Source: Corynebacterium singulare
GTDB lineage: Bacteria; Actinomycetota; Actinomycetes; Mycobacteriales; Mycobacteriaceae
NCBI RefSeq assembly: GCF_000833575.1
Contig: NZ_CP010827.1
Location: forward strand, 2,455,465-2,519,464
Direction of reading: 5' to 3'
Length of the DNA stretch: 64,000 nt
Of this stretch, positions 18,792 to 27,042 are shown piece by piece. How positions within the stretch are numbered: the first letter of the stretch is position 1; every line of letters begins with the position of its first letter. The notes under the pieces are model-generated. The model saw nothing but the letters and a program-made list of their open reading frames with translations, was not told the origin of the DNA and did no database searches. The position numbers were made by a program, and so were the translations under genes.

Positions 18792-19928
18792 TTACAGCGG
18801 CAGGAGCTGCTCCATCTCATCTGCGGTGGCCTTGACCACCTTCTGCCAGCTGCCGGTCTCCTCGTAAAGGCGGCGCTGCCGCTGGTAGCCCGCACCCGAG
18901 TCGATGATTTCTTGGACCAGCTGCAGCTCGCGGGCACAGCCCAGCTCCTGGGATAGCGGCGCGAGCTCCTCCAGCATGTCCGCCAGCTCGTCCTTGACCC
19001 ACCGCTCGTCGGTCTCGCGCGACGTGATGACCAGCGCATCCATGCCATAGCGCGCGCCGCGCCACTTGTTTTCTGCCACGTGCCACGGCTGGAGTGTCGG
19101 CAGCGTGTCACCGGCATCCAGCATGCGGTCATAGTGCACCACCAGACAGTGAGTCAGCGCCACGATGGCGGAGAGCTCGCGCAGGTTGGAGGTGGCGTCA
19201 GAGATGCGCACCTCAATCGTGCCCCATTTGGAGGCCGGGCGGATATCGAAGTGCATCGAGCCCGTGTGGTTGATAACACCCGAAATGGATTGGTCACGCA
19301 TGTAGGACTGCCACTGTGTCCAGTTCTCAAACTGGTAGGGCATGCCGGCAGTGGGCAGCTGCTGGTACAGCATCGTGCGATTGGAGGCATAGCCGGTATC
19401 GAGGCCCTCCCATGCCGGGGAGCACGCAGAGATGGCCAGCAGGTGCGGGTACTTCGTCATCAACGCGTTGATGATGGGCCACACGCGGTCTTCGTGGCGA
19501 ATGCCCACGTGCACGTGCGTGCCCCACAGCAGCATCTGCTGCCCCCAGTACTGGGTGCGGTTGATGATTTCGGAGTAGCTTGCCTTGTTGGAGACGGGGT
19601 TCTTCCGGAAATCGGTGAAGGGGTGCCCGCCGGAGGCCCATAGACGCACGTCCATAGCGGTGGCCGCCTCACGCACTGCGCTGAGCGACGCCCCCAAGTC
19701 CCCCATCGCCTCCGGCACGGTCCGACAGACCCCAGTGACCAGTTCCACGGTGTTCTGGAGAAACTCTTTCTCCAAGTGGATATCAGGGTGGGCGGCACGG
19801 ACGGAGTCGATGAGCTCCGCGCCACGCGGCACGAGATCCCAGGTCACTGGATCTACGAGGGCTACCTCCCACTCGACCCCAAGTGTTGGCTCGAGGGAGC
19901 GGGCGAAGTTCTCTTCCGGAATATTCAC
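18792..19928 (-). CDS. YbdK-type glutamate-cysteine ligase / carboxylate-amine ligase (GCS2)
   Basis: The protein has 378 residues and starts at a GTG ([17 protein letters not shown]). GCS2-family features are the N-terminal substrate loop [12 protein letters not shown], the Mg/ATP motif [14 protein letters not shown] near residue 140, the [18 protein letters not shown] segment near 225 and a C-terminal [14 protein letters not shown]. The YbdK group has weak gamma-glutamylcysteine synthetase activity in E. coli. Since corynebacteria use mycothiol rather than glutathione, the physiological amine acceptor is uncertain. An EgtA-like role in ergothioneine synthesis is an alternative, but no egt genes are nearby. 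No strong Shine-Dalgarno sequence is visible. Confidence 0.85.
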   Translation of the reverse strand: MNIPEENFARSLEPTLGVEWEVALVDPVTWDLVPRGAELIDSVRAAHPDIHLEKEFLQNTVELVTGVCRTVPEAMGDLGASLSAVREAATAMDVRLWASGGHPFTDFRKNPVSNKASYSEIINRTQYWGQQMLLWGTHVHVGIRHEDRVWPIINALMTKYPHLLAISACSPAWEGLDTGYASNRTMLYQQLPTAGMPYQFENWTQWQSYMRDQSISGVINHTGSMHFDIRPASKWGTIEVRISDATSNLRELSAIVALTHCLVVHYDRMLDAGDTLPTLQPWHVAENKWRGARYGMDALVITSRETDERWVKDELADMLEELAPLSQELGCARELQLVQEIIDSGAGYQRQRRLYEETGSWQKVVKATADEMEQLLPL

Positions 19929-19976
19929 CCACTCATCTTATCTGTCGAGCGGATGAATTTAATAAGATTTTATTCC

Positions 19977-20909
19977 TTAAGCCTGCGGCACGGCGAGGAC
20001 CACGACGACGGCGTCACCCTTGGTGTAATCACCGATCAGCTCGGCCGGGTAGGGCGCGATGGCACCGCCTGGGACGCTACCGCCGTAGTACTGGGCAGCA
20101 AGCTCCTTGGCCAGGTTCTCCGCGGCGGCGTCACCCTCCGGGTAGTAGACGGTGGTCTGCGGTGCAACGAGAACCTCGCCGCTCAGGTTGCCTACCTCGG
20201 AGACCTTGAAGTTCTGGGACTTCAGGCGCTCGGCTTCATCGGCGGCAAAGTTGGCGCGGCCGGAGTTGTTGTAGACGTTGACCGGGATATCGGCCTGTTC
20301 GCGGTCTGCCGCGGCACCGTCGCGCTCAGCGGCGTCGTCGCCTTCGGCAGCAGCATCCTGACCGGCATCGGCGTCACCGCCGGCCGCATCAGCATCCTTG
20401 CCGGAGTCTTTCTTGGCGTCGCTGCCTGCTGCGTTGCCGTCCTTATCAGCATCGGCGCCAGCCGCGCCGCCCGCCGCGCCGGCATCCTTGTTGCCGGCGC
20501 CCGCCTGGCCGCCCTGCCCCTCGCCTTCGGCGCCGCCGTTGGCGGGACCTGAAACGGCGGAATCGTTATTGCCGCCATCCTCGGCAACGTTCTCGGAGTT
20601 ATCCGAGGTCATGGCATAGAGGGCCCACATGCCCAACATCACGGCCACGGCGATGAGCACCATGGCGAGGCCACGGACGGGCAGCTTAGTGGCGGGTGCT
20701 GCGGCAGCGCCGGCATCAGTACCCGCAGCGACAGGCTCGGCGGCTGGCGCCTCAGCCGGTGCGGCAGCCGATGCAGTAGCTGGTGCGGCAACTGGGTCTC
20801 CAGCGCGAGCATCAGGGTTGACGCCAACTGCGGCGGGGTCGGTGGAATCGGCGGCGGGGCGCGCGCCGTTAACGGACGAAGCAGAGTTTTCCGGATTCAC
20901 ATTAGTCAC
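19977..20909 (-). CDS. Membrane-anchored protein with C-terminal LytR_C domain
   Basis: The protein has 310 residues and a GTG start. Residues 1-75 are a cytosolic Ala/Pro-rich segment, one membrane helix follows (LAMVLIAVAVMLGMWALYAM, about 80-100), then an Ala/Gly/Asp low-complexity stretch, and a folded C-terminal domain beginning DIPVNVYNNSGRANFAADEA. That domain matches LytR_C, which often follows LytR-CpsA-Psr ligase domains but here stands alone. It probably acts in the periplasm on envelope polymers. The exact role is unknown. The start codon region shows little Shine-Dalgarno character. Confidence 0.75.
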   Translation of the reverse strand: MTNVNPENSASSVNGARPAADSTDPAAVGVNPDARAGDPVAAPATASAAAPAEAPAAEPVAAGTDAGAAAAPATKLPVRGLAMVLIAVAVMLGMWALYAMTSDNSENVAEDGGNNDSAVSGPANGGAEGEGQGGQAGAGNKDAGAAGGAAGADADKDGNAAGSDAKKDSGKDADAAGGDADAGQDAAAEGDDAAERDGAAADREQADIPVNVYNNSGRANFAADEAERLKSQNFKVSEVGNLSGEVLVAPQTTVYYPEGDAAAENLAKELAAQYYGGSVPGGAIAPYPAELIGDYTKGDAVVVVLAVPQA

Positions 20910-20951
20910 ACAGGAAACTCTAGTATCTGCAACGGGCGTAGCGTGGATTGC

Positions 20952-21194
20952 TTAGCGCGGCGCGGCGCGGCGAACGTCCTCGCGGGCATCCCGAAGCCGG
21001 CGAAGGCGCGTGACGAGGAGAGGGTGGGACGCGTGGGCCGCTGGGGCGTCGAGAAGCACATTGAGGCGCTGATGATAACGCACCGGTGACATATCCAACT
21101 GCGCGCGGATGGCCTCCTCCTTGGCACTGATATCACGCGGAGCGTGGGACTCGAACTCCAAAATGGCGGCGTCTAGGTCTGACAGGGACTGCAT
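20952..21194 (-). CDS. DUF3263 family small protein
   Basis: This 80-residue basic protein runs from the ATG at 21194 ([19 protein letters not shown]); an ATG at 21212 would add six residues. The pattern [20 protein letters not shown], followed by [14 protein letters not shown], is that of actinobacterial DUF3263, a helical family resembling a helix-turn-helix that may bind DNA. It is divergent from def with the two start codons within 20 bp, so one or both mRNAs are probably leaderless. No biochemical function is established to my knowledge. Confidence 0.8.
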   Translation of the reverse strand: MQSLSDLDAAILEFESHAPRDISAKEEAIRAQLDMSPVRYHQRLNVLLDAPAAHASHPLLVTRLRRLRDAREDVRRAAPR

Positions 21195-21210
21195 GCTTAA
21201 ACTGTATGTC

Positions 21211-21825
21211 ATGACTATTCGCCCCATCGTTATCCACGGCGACCCGGTCCTCCACAATCCGACCGAGCCCGTGACCGAAGCCATTGACTCCCCCGAGTTG
21301 CAAGAGCTCATCGCGGACATGCACGAGACCATGGACGCCGCGCACGGCGTTGGTTTGGCCGCCAACCAAGTTGGCGTAAACAAGCGCCTCTTTGTCTATC
21401 ACTGCCCCGACACCGACGGGCCCGACGGCACCGAGCTGCCTGAAGGTGGCATGCGCCGCGGCTGCGTCATCAACCCCGTTCTGGAGACCTCCGAAATCCC
21501 CGAAACCATGCCGGCCGATGATGGCACCGAGGACGAAGGCTGCCTCTCCGTTCCTGGCGAGGGCTTCCCCACCGGCCGTGCCGACTGGGCGCGCGTGACC
21601 GGCAAGAATGAAAAGGGCGAAGACATCTCCATCGAGGGCTACGGTTTCTTCGCGCGCATGCTGCAGCACGAGACCGGCCACCTTGATGGTTTCGTCTACA
21701 CCGACGTTCTCACCGGCCGCTACAAGCGCCAGGCCAAGAAGACCATCAAGCGCAACGGATGGACCGAAGCGGGCCTGACCTGGGTTCCAGGCGAGGACGA
21801 GGATCCTTTCGGGCACGACGACTAA
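21211..21825 (+). CDS. def: Peptide deformylase
   Basis: The protein has 204 residues from the ATG at 21211 ([17 protein letters not shown]). All three metal-site motifs are present: [10 protein letters not shown] near residue 50, EGCLSVPG near 110, and QHETGHLDG near 150. It removes the N-formyl group from nascent proteins. A TAAACT hexamer about 8 bp before the ATG and the lack of a Shine-Dalgarno sequence suggest a leaderless transcript. The stop overlaps the next start (TAATG), so it is translationally coupled to the acetyltransferase gene. Confidence 0.96.
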   Translation: MTIRPIVIHGDPVLHNPTEPVTEAIDSPELQELIADMHETMDAAHGVGLAANQVGVNKRLFVYHCPDTDGPDGTELPEGGMRRGCVINPVLETSEIPETMPADDGTEDEGCLSVPGEGFPTGRADWARVTGKNEKGEDISIEGYGFFARMLQHETGHLDGFVYTDVLTGRYKRQAKKTIKRNGWTEAGLTWVPGEDEDPFGHDD

Positions 21826-22823
21826 TGTCCCGCATTTTCCGCTCCGACGCCGTCTCCGTGGGCGAGCGCGTTGTGGCCCGGCGCGATTTTGGCGGGATTC
21901 ACAGCGATGTCATTGGCCACGTGGTGAGCGTGGATCCACTGGTCATCCGCCCTCAGGAGGTGGGTGGCTACCCGTCCTCGTTGGAGGCGGTGGAGATTCC
22001 GCCGGAGCAGCTCAAGATTATTAAGCGCCTCTCGCCGCGCACGGTGCGCAATTCCGATATCCGCGCCGTCGAGGTCGCCACCGCCGCCGCCTTCCCCGGC
22101 AAGGAGCACACGTGGACCGCCGATGGCCAGTGGCTCATGCGCGCTGGTGACGGTGTGACGGGGCGCTCCAATTCAGCCATTCCCCTGGGCCCCTCGGCGG
22201 GCTTTATGCCGGTGCCCATCGAGGAGATCGACGCTTTCTATGCCCGCCATGACCTGCCCACGCGTTTGGCGGTCCCGGAACGCATTGGCAATCCTGCCGA
22301 GAAGCTCATCGCGGCTGCGCCCGAGGCGTGGTCCTTGGAGCCGGAGATCCTGGTCATGGTGCGGGAGCTTGGGGAGTTGCCGGAGCTTAGCGACGTCCAC
22401 TTTGTCGTCGACAAGCAACCCGACCCCGAGTGGCTCAGCCTTTACCATTTCCGCGGTCAGTCACTCCCACCACTGGCGTTGGAGTATCTGCGCAGCCACA
22501 TTGACGGCACGATGGGCTTTGGCCGCCTGCTGTCCGACGCGGGCGAAACAATTGCCATTACGCGCGGCACGCTCACCGAATCCGGCGATGGCACGCTGTG
22601 GTTAGGCTACTCGGCCGTTGAGGTGGCTGAAGGCTGGCGGCGCAAGGGGTTGGGAACAGCGCTCGGCGCGCACATGCTGGCGTGGGGCAAGGAGCACGGC
22701 GCACAGAAGGCCTACCTGCAGGTCGTGGCGAACAACGTAGCCGGGATTGGTCTCTACGAGAAGCTCGGCTTCCTGGAGCAGCACCGCCACCGTTACGCCT
22801 GCCGCGTTGCTCAAGTACCCTGA
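21825..22823 (+). CDS. N-acetylglutamate synthase, CG3035 family (GNAT)
   Basis: The protein has 332 residues and is coupled to def by a TAATG overlap. The first 60 residues form a small beta-barrel-like region, and the C-terminal third is a GNAT fold with VAEGWRRKGLGTALGAHML (acetyl-CoA loop) and VVANNVAGIGLYEKLGF. The order def, this gene, xth, cls is the one recalled for C. glutamicum cg3035, shown to be an N-acetylglutamate synthase feeding arginine synthesis. The name follows that match in layout and length. If the homology were weaker than it looks, another amino-acid N-acetyltransferase would be the alternative. Confidence 0.82.
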   Translation: MSRIFRSDAVSVGERVVARRDFGGIHSDVIGHVVSVDPLVIRPQEVGGYPSSLEAVEIPPEQLKIIKRLSPRTVRNSDIRAVEVATAAAFPGKEHTWTADGQWLMRAGDGVTGRSNSAIPLGPSAGFMPVPIEEIDAFYARHDLPTRLAVPERIGNPAEKLIAAAPEAWSLEPEILVMVRELGELPELSDVHFVVDKQPDPEWLSLYHFRGQSLPPLALEYLRSHIDGTMGFGRLLSDAGETIAITRGTLTESGDGTLWLGYSAVEVAEGWRRKGLGTALGAHMLAWGKEHGAQKAYLQVVANNVAGIGLYEKLGFLEQHRHRYACRVAQVP

Positions 22824-22828
22824 TTCAC

Positions 22829-23638
22829 ATGCGCATCGCTTCGTGGAACATCAACTCCGTCCGCACCCGCGTCGGCCGCGCGGTGGATCTGCTGGCCAAG
22901 CACGATATCGACGTGCTCTGCCTTCAGGAAACCAAGGTGTCGGATGAGAAGTTTCCCCGCGCGCCCTTCGAGGAGGCCGGCTACCACGTCACCAGCCACG
23001 GTCTGAACCAGTGGAATGGCGTAGCCATTGTGTCCAAGGACGAGCCGGACGAGGTCCAGACCTTCTTCCCCGGCCAGCCCGGGTTTCACAAGGACCCGGC
23101 ACAGGAACAAAAGCGCGAGGCCCGCGCGGTATCCGCGCGCATCCGCGGGATCGAAGTCTGGTCGCTCTACATCCCAAATGGGCGCGAAATTACTGACCCG
23201 CACTACGACTACAAGCTGCAGTTCCTCTACGCGCTCGCGCGCTATGTGGAGACCCGCGCGCAGTCGAAGCTGCTGCTCACGGGCGATTTCAACATTGCCC
23301 CACGCGATGAGGACGTGTGGGACATGAGCCTGTTCCGCGGCAAGACGCATGTCACCGAACCGGAGCGCGCGGCCTTCCAGATGCTTGAGGAGGCTGGCCT
23401 GGAAGAGGTCACTCGCCGCTTCACGGAGAAGGAGCGCTGGACCTACTTCGATTACAAGTCCCTGCGCTTCCAGAAGAACGAGGGCATGCGTATTGACTTT
23501 CAGCTGGCTTCTGCCCCCTTGGCCGAGCTCGTGCAGGGCGCCCAGGTGGATCTGGTGGAACGTGCGGGTGATAAAACTTCAGACCATGTGCCACTCATTG
23601 CTGATTTCGACGTCCCCGATTTCGACTCGGTGCGTTAG
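22829..23638 (+). CDS. xth: Exodeoxyribonuclease III
   Basis: The protein has 269 residues from the ATG at 22829 (MRIASWNINSVRTRVGRAVD). The exonuclease-endonuclease-phosphatase fold is clear: SWNINSVR, LCLQETKV, SLYIPNGRE, LTGDFNIAPRDEDVWD and a C-terminal SDHVPLIADF. It cuts at abasic sites and removes 3' blocks in base-excision repair. It follows the acetyltransferase by 5 bp and precedes cls by 6 bp, so def to cls looks like one transcription unit. Confidence 0.95.
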   Translation: MRIASWNINSVRTRVGRAVDLLAKHDIDVLCLQETKVSDEKFPRAPFEEAGYHVTSHGLNQWNGVAIVSKDEPDEVQTFFPGQPGFHKDPAQEQKREARAVSARIRGIEVWSLYIPNGREITDPHYDYKLQFLYALARYVETRAQSKLLLTGDFNIAPRDEDVWDMSLFRGKTHVTEPERAAFQMLEEAGLEEVTRRFTEKERWTYFDYKSLRFQKNEGMRIDFQLASAPLAELVQGAQVDLVERAGDKTSDHVPLIADFDVPDFDSVR

Positions 23639-23644
23639 CGTGCC

Positions 23645-25108
23645 ATGAACCTCAACATCGATCTCTCCGCATGGCAGTTAGCGCTGCTAATCCTTGACTA
23701 TGGCATCAAGATCATCGCCATCGGTGTCGTGCCCGAAGGCCGCCGCCCGTCGAGCTCCACCGCGTGGCTACTCGCCATTCTTGTGCTCCCGATCGTGGGC
23801 CTGCCCCTGTTCTTGCTCATGGGCTCGCCCTACATCAATCGGCGGCGTCACCGCATCCAGCAAGAGGCCAACGCGCTGATAGCTGACGTCACCGCCTCCA
23901 CACCGAACCACCCGAAGGGCAGGTTGTCCCCAGAAATCGAGTCACTTATCCAGCTCAACCGCAACCTCACCGGGCACCCGGCACTCATTGGACACAACAA
24001 GGGGCTTCATGCTTCCTATAACGAGGCCATCATGGCCATGGCACGGGCTGTGGATCGCGCCGAGAAATACGTGCTCGTTGAGATCTACATCCAGTCCTGG
24101 GACGAGGTCACGGATGTCTTCTTCCAGTCCCTCAAGCGCGCCCGCGAGCGCGGCGTGGAGGTCAAGCTGTTGCTGGACCAGATTGGAAGCTACAAGTACA
24201 AGGGCTACTTTTCCCTGGGCAAGCGCTTGACGGAGATTGGCGTGGAATGGCACCTCATGCTGCCGCTACAGCTACACAAGGGCCGTTTCCGCCGCCCCGA
24301 TCTGCGCAATCACCGCAAGATCGTGGTCATCGACGGACACACGGGTTTCCTGGGCTCAATGAACATGATTAAGCGCCAGTACAAGACCAAGGACCGCGCC
24401 TGGATCGACTACATGGTAGAACTCACCGGACCCGTGGTGACCTCACTGGCCGCGGTCTTCGCGGTGGACTGGTACTTGGAATCCGAGGAACAGATTTCCC
24501 TCGACGTGCAGCCCTATGACGATGCCGTGGACGATGACTCCAACCACCTCCAGCTCGTCCCCTCCGGCCCCGGCTACACCACTGAACCGAACCTGCGCAT
24601 GTTCAATTCGGTTGTGCACCACGCCAAGGAGAAACTGGTGATGTGTTCGCCCTACTTCATCCCGGATGAGTCCCTGCTCGAGGCCGTCACCACCGCCTGC
24701 TACCGTGACGTGGAGGTCCATCTCCTGGTCTCGAAGAAAGCTGACCAGTTCATGGTCGACCACGCGCAGTCCTCCTACTACCAGGCCCTTCTGGAAGCAG
24801 GTGTGCGCATTTTCCAGTTTCCTGAACCGTTTGTCTTGCACTCGAAGTTCATGCTGGCAGATCCAAACCTGCCGAACCGCGATCCGCTATGCATGTTCGG
24901 CTCCTCCAACATGGACATGCGCTCCTTTGGTCTTAACTACGAATCCACCATGCTTGTGGCCAAGGGCGACCTCATCAATGACTTCACCCGGCTAGCTACC
25001 AACTATGAGAAGGTCTGCCACGAGCTGACCCTCGAGGAGTGGAATGAGCGCGGGTTGCTGCGCCGCTACGTGGATAACGTGATGCGGTTGACCTCGGCGC
25101 TGCAATAG
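23645..25108 (+). CDS. cls: Cardiolipin synthase (phospholipase D family)
   Basis: The protein has 487 residues. Two N-terminal membrane helices (about 10-65) include PEGRRPSSSTAWLLAI, the conserved cardiolipin-synthase loop. Two HKD motifs follow, HRKIVVIDGHTGFLGSMN and HSKFMLADPN with GSSNMDMRSFGLNYE. The length and the two HKD sites match bacterial Cls enzymes that join two phosphatidylglycerols, or transfer phosphatidyl groups, in the inner membrane. The start is 6 bp after the xth stop. Confidence 0.95.
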   Translation: MNLNIDLSAWQLALLILDYGIKIIAIGVVPEGRRPSSSTAWLLAILVLPIVGLPLFLLMGSPYINRRRHRIQQEANALIADVTASTPNHPKGRLSPEIESLIQLNRNLTGHPALIGHNKGLHASYNEAIMAMARAVDRAEKYVLVEIYIQSWDEVTDVFFQSLKRARERGVEVKLLLDQIGSYKYKGYFSLGKRLTEIGVEWHLMLPLQLHKGRFRRPDLRNHRKIVVIDGHTGFLGSMNMIKRQYKTKDRAWIDYMVELTGPVVTSLAAVFAVDWYLESEEQISLDVQPYDDAVDDDSNHLQLVPSGPGYTTEPNLRMFNSVVHHAKEKLVMCSPYFIPDESLLEAVTTACYRDVEVHLLVSKKADQFMVDHAQSSYYQALLEAGVRIFQFPEPFVLHSKFMLADPNLPNRDPLCMFGSSNMDMRSFGLNYESTMLVAKGDLINDFTRLATNYEKVCHELTLEEWNERGLLRRYVDNVMRLTSALQ

Positions 25109-25143
25109 CGCGCGATCACGTCCCCAGTGCTCATACTCTCGCG

Positions 25144-25605
25144 TTAGGTGTTACTGGCGAGCATGGTGTCATATGTCCACACCTCTGCGGTTATTCCGGT
25201 AGCGCGCCTGTACAGCTCCCTTTCTGTCAAAATGCAAAGGTCCCCACCACCGACCTGCTGCATCATCAATTCCACCATCGTTTGGCCAGCTCGATGTTGT
25301 AAAATTAGCTCAGAAATAAATTCCTTGTTCCACTGAAAGTCATGAAGTATCCACGGGGCTTGCTGTTGCGCTGTCAGCTCGAGCATCTGCGAAAACTTTT
25401 CCGCAATATCGCGTCTTACCCGACCATCCGAAAGCTGCGCAATATGATTTTCGGTTTCGATAACAGCAGTGATAGGCAAGATAAACCTAGAGTCTTCGGA
25501 CTGACGCTGAGAAAAGTCGTACTTCGCTTGTTCTCGATCCTGGCATTTTTTCGGAATCTCAAGCAGATTGTCCAGCACAGAAGTGTCGATGAAGTAAACG
25601 CGCAT
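25144..25605 (-). CDS. PIN-domain-like nuclease, partner of the AAA ATPase
   Basis: The protein has 153 residues and starts MRVYFIDTSVLDNLLE. Acidic residues fall where PIN nucleases hold their metal: D7 in FIDTSVL, E50 in AVIETENH, D122 in GGGDLCILTE and D146 in WTYDTML. Its ATG overlaps the ATPase stop by one base (TGATG), so the two are translationally coupled. No antitoxin-sized gene lies beside it, unlike VapBC. The most likely role is an RNase or DNase gated by the ATPase, as the effector of a two-gene defence or abortive-infection unit. The PIN assignment comes from residue pattern by eye and is not certain. Base composition looks more AT-rich than in the neighbouring core genes. Confidence 0.6.
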   Translation of the reverse strand: MRVYFIDTSVLDNLLEIPKKCQDREQAKYDFSQRQSEDSRFILPITAVIETENHIAQLSDGRVRRDIAEKFSQMLELTAQQQAPWILHDFQWNKEFISELILQHRAGQTMVELMMQQVGGGDLCILTERELYRRATGITAEVWTYDTMLASNT

Positions 25606-26954
25606 CAGCCAATCCCAAAAAGCTTATTCAGGTTGTCGAAGCTAGCCTTCGTATCGGTGTCATCGACCAATTCGCCGGCAGTTACAGCAGCTCCCAGACT
25701 GTGTTTCGAAATAGAATCCACGAAATCCGGTAATTCCACCAATGGTGAAAGTTCACTATTCCCGGTTTTCTCATCTCGGTAACACACCGCAACCTGACCG
25801 TTAGTTTCACCAGAAATCTGATCCAAAATCGCGGGGCTATGAGTTGTTACAAGAACCTGAGAGTCATGCTTGTGTGCTGATTCGTTAAGCATGTGCATAA
25901 CTCTTTGCGCCTGTGACGGGTGGAGACCGTTTTCCATTTCCTCGACGACGATTTGCGCTACGGCGCTGTCCACATCATCTCCGCTTGAAAGAGGCTGCTC
26001 GATATCCAAATCTCTGGGAGCTGTTTTTAATGCCGTTGCAATCGCCAGGAATCGAAGAAGCCCATCGCTCATTTCACGTGCGGGTGTGCTTTCATGCCTT
26101 CCATCCGCAAAGTGCTCAACAAGAGTAAGCATCACTTCGTCCAGCTGAGTGTCAATAAAATCCAAAGTAGAGTCCACTCCGGTAACGTTTGCAGCCAACT
26201 GTCCTAAATCGCGGAAGGTTTCAGGCGAATCTTTTCGTAATTGCCAAAGTACCGCCGACAGATTTTCGCCGCTGCGTTTGAGCTGAGCGTTCTTCTTCGC
26301 AACGTAAGTGCGCATAAGACTTGGCACCGGGTCAAGGTGAAACACAGATCGAAGTGCAGTACTCACAATCGATGCGCCCTTCAACACTGAATTCTCCGCA
26401 CGGTTTTTCCCTGCAAGAACTGCCTTTACCTGCCCTAGAATTAGACGGGAGTCCCGCATAAGGGTTGCTGGGTTCGCGCCACGCTTTCCGTTGAAAATCT
26501 CCGTATAAATTCCAGCAAGCTTATCTGCCGCAGGTTGAGTCTTGAAAAGCTCTGCTTCTTCAGTTCTGACCCCACTTTTTACGGAATACCCTGGCCCCAC
26601 CAGGCTTTCCTTTAGCACTCGCAGTTCCGGAAGCACCTGTATTTCTACGTCAAAGCGAAAAACATCTTTTCCAGCTTCGACAGTGCAGCCCAACTCAAAA
26701 CTATCTTCGCCGTGTGGTGCACAGCCACGGGAGCCTCCCCTAATTGGCCCTGCGTGCGTCATACGTCCATCAAGAGCATCGCTGAGCTCCGAGCCCAAAG
26801 ATAACCGCGACAAAACCTCAAGCCCATCTAAGGCGTTCGACTTGCCGGAGCTGTTTAAACCTGTAAGAAAAGTCACCGGATGTAGCGTGAGTACGGCATC
26901 GTGAAAAGACTTAAACCTGCGCAGGCGCAGCTCGGCAAGGCGGGGAGCGGACAT
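25605..26954 (-). CDS. RecF/OLD-like AAA ATPase (AAA_21 type)
   Basis: The protein has 449 residues from the ATG at 26954 (MSAPRLAELRLRRFKSF); in-frame ATG and TTG codons up to 26984 are alternatives, none with a Shine-Dalgarno sequence. The layout is SMC-like: Walker A GLNSSGKS at residues 32-39, a helical insert in the middle, a signature SDGLLRFLAIATAL, Walker B EEMENGLHPSQ and the switch VTTHSPAILDQ. AAA_21 proteins of this kind occur in defence pairs with Toprim or DUF4276 effectors, for example OLD/Gabija-like, PARIS and AbiL. Here the coupled partner looks like a PIN nuclease. The pair sits between cls and an efflux cassette, out of step with the conserved order around it, which suggests acquisition. 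A 21-bp palindrome spans the start region. Confidence 0.82.
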   Translation of the reverse strand: MSAPRLAELRLRRFKSFHDAVLTLHPVTFLTGLNSSGKSNALDGLEVLSRLSLGSELSDALDGRMTHAGPIRGGSRGCAPHGEDSFELGCTVEAGKDVFRFDVEIQVLPELRVLKESLVGPGYSVKSGVRTEEAELFKTQPAADKLAGIYTEIFNGKRGANPATLMRDSRLILGQVKAVLAGKNRAENSVLKGASIVSTALRSVFHLDPVPSLMRTYVAKKNAQLKRSGENLSAVLWQLRKDSPETFRDLGQLAANVTGVDSTLDFIDTQLDEVMLTLVEHFADGRHESTPAREMSDGLLRFLAIATALKTAPRDLDIEQPLSSGDDVDSAVAQIVVEEMENGLHPSQAQRVMHMLNESAHKHDSQVLVTTHSPAILDQISGETNGQVAVCYRDEKTGNSELSPLVELPDFVDSISKHSLGAAVTAGELVDDTDTKASFDNLNKLFGIG

Positions 26955-26956
26955 GC

Positions 26957-26977
26957 CGCACATGATACACATGTGCG
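26957..26977. promoter_or_regulatory. Palindrome at the 5' end of the ATPase gene
   Basis: CGCACATG (26957-26964) and CATGTGCG (26970-26977) are perfect mirror arms around a 5-bp spacer. The arms lie directly upstream of, or across, the candidate start codons of the AAA ATPase. A site here could be an operator or could hide the initiation region in RNA structure. Confidence 0.55.
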
Positions 26978-27042
26978 CTGGCAATCATGGTCCTCAATGT
27001 GACTCTCGTAATGCGGCACGCGGAAACCCTCCACCACCAGGA

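Noticed and set aside
25144..25605. VapC toxin of a VapBC pair
   Set aside because: There is no small antitoxin gene next to it; the coupled upstream gene is a 449-residue ATPase, and the protein is longer than typical VapC.
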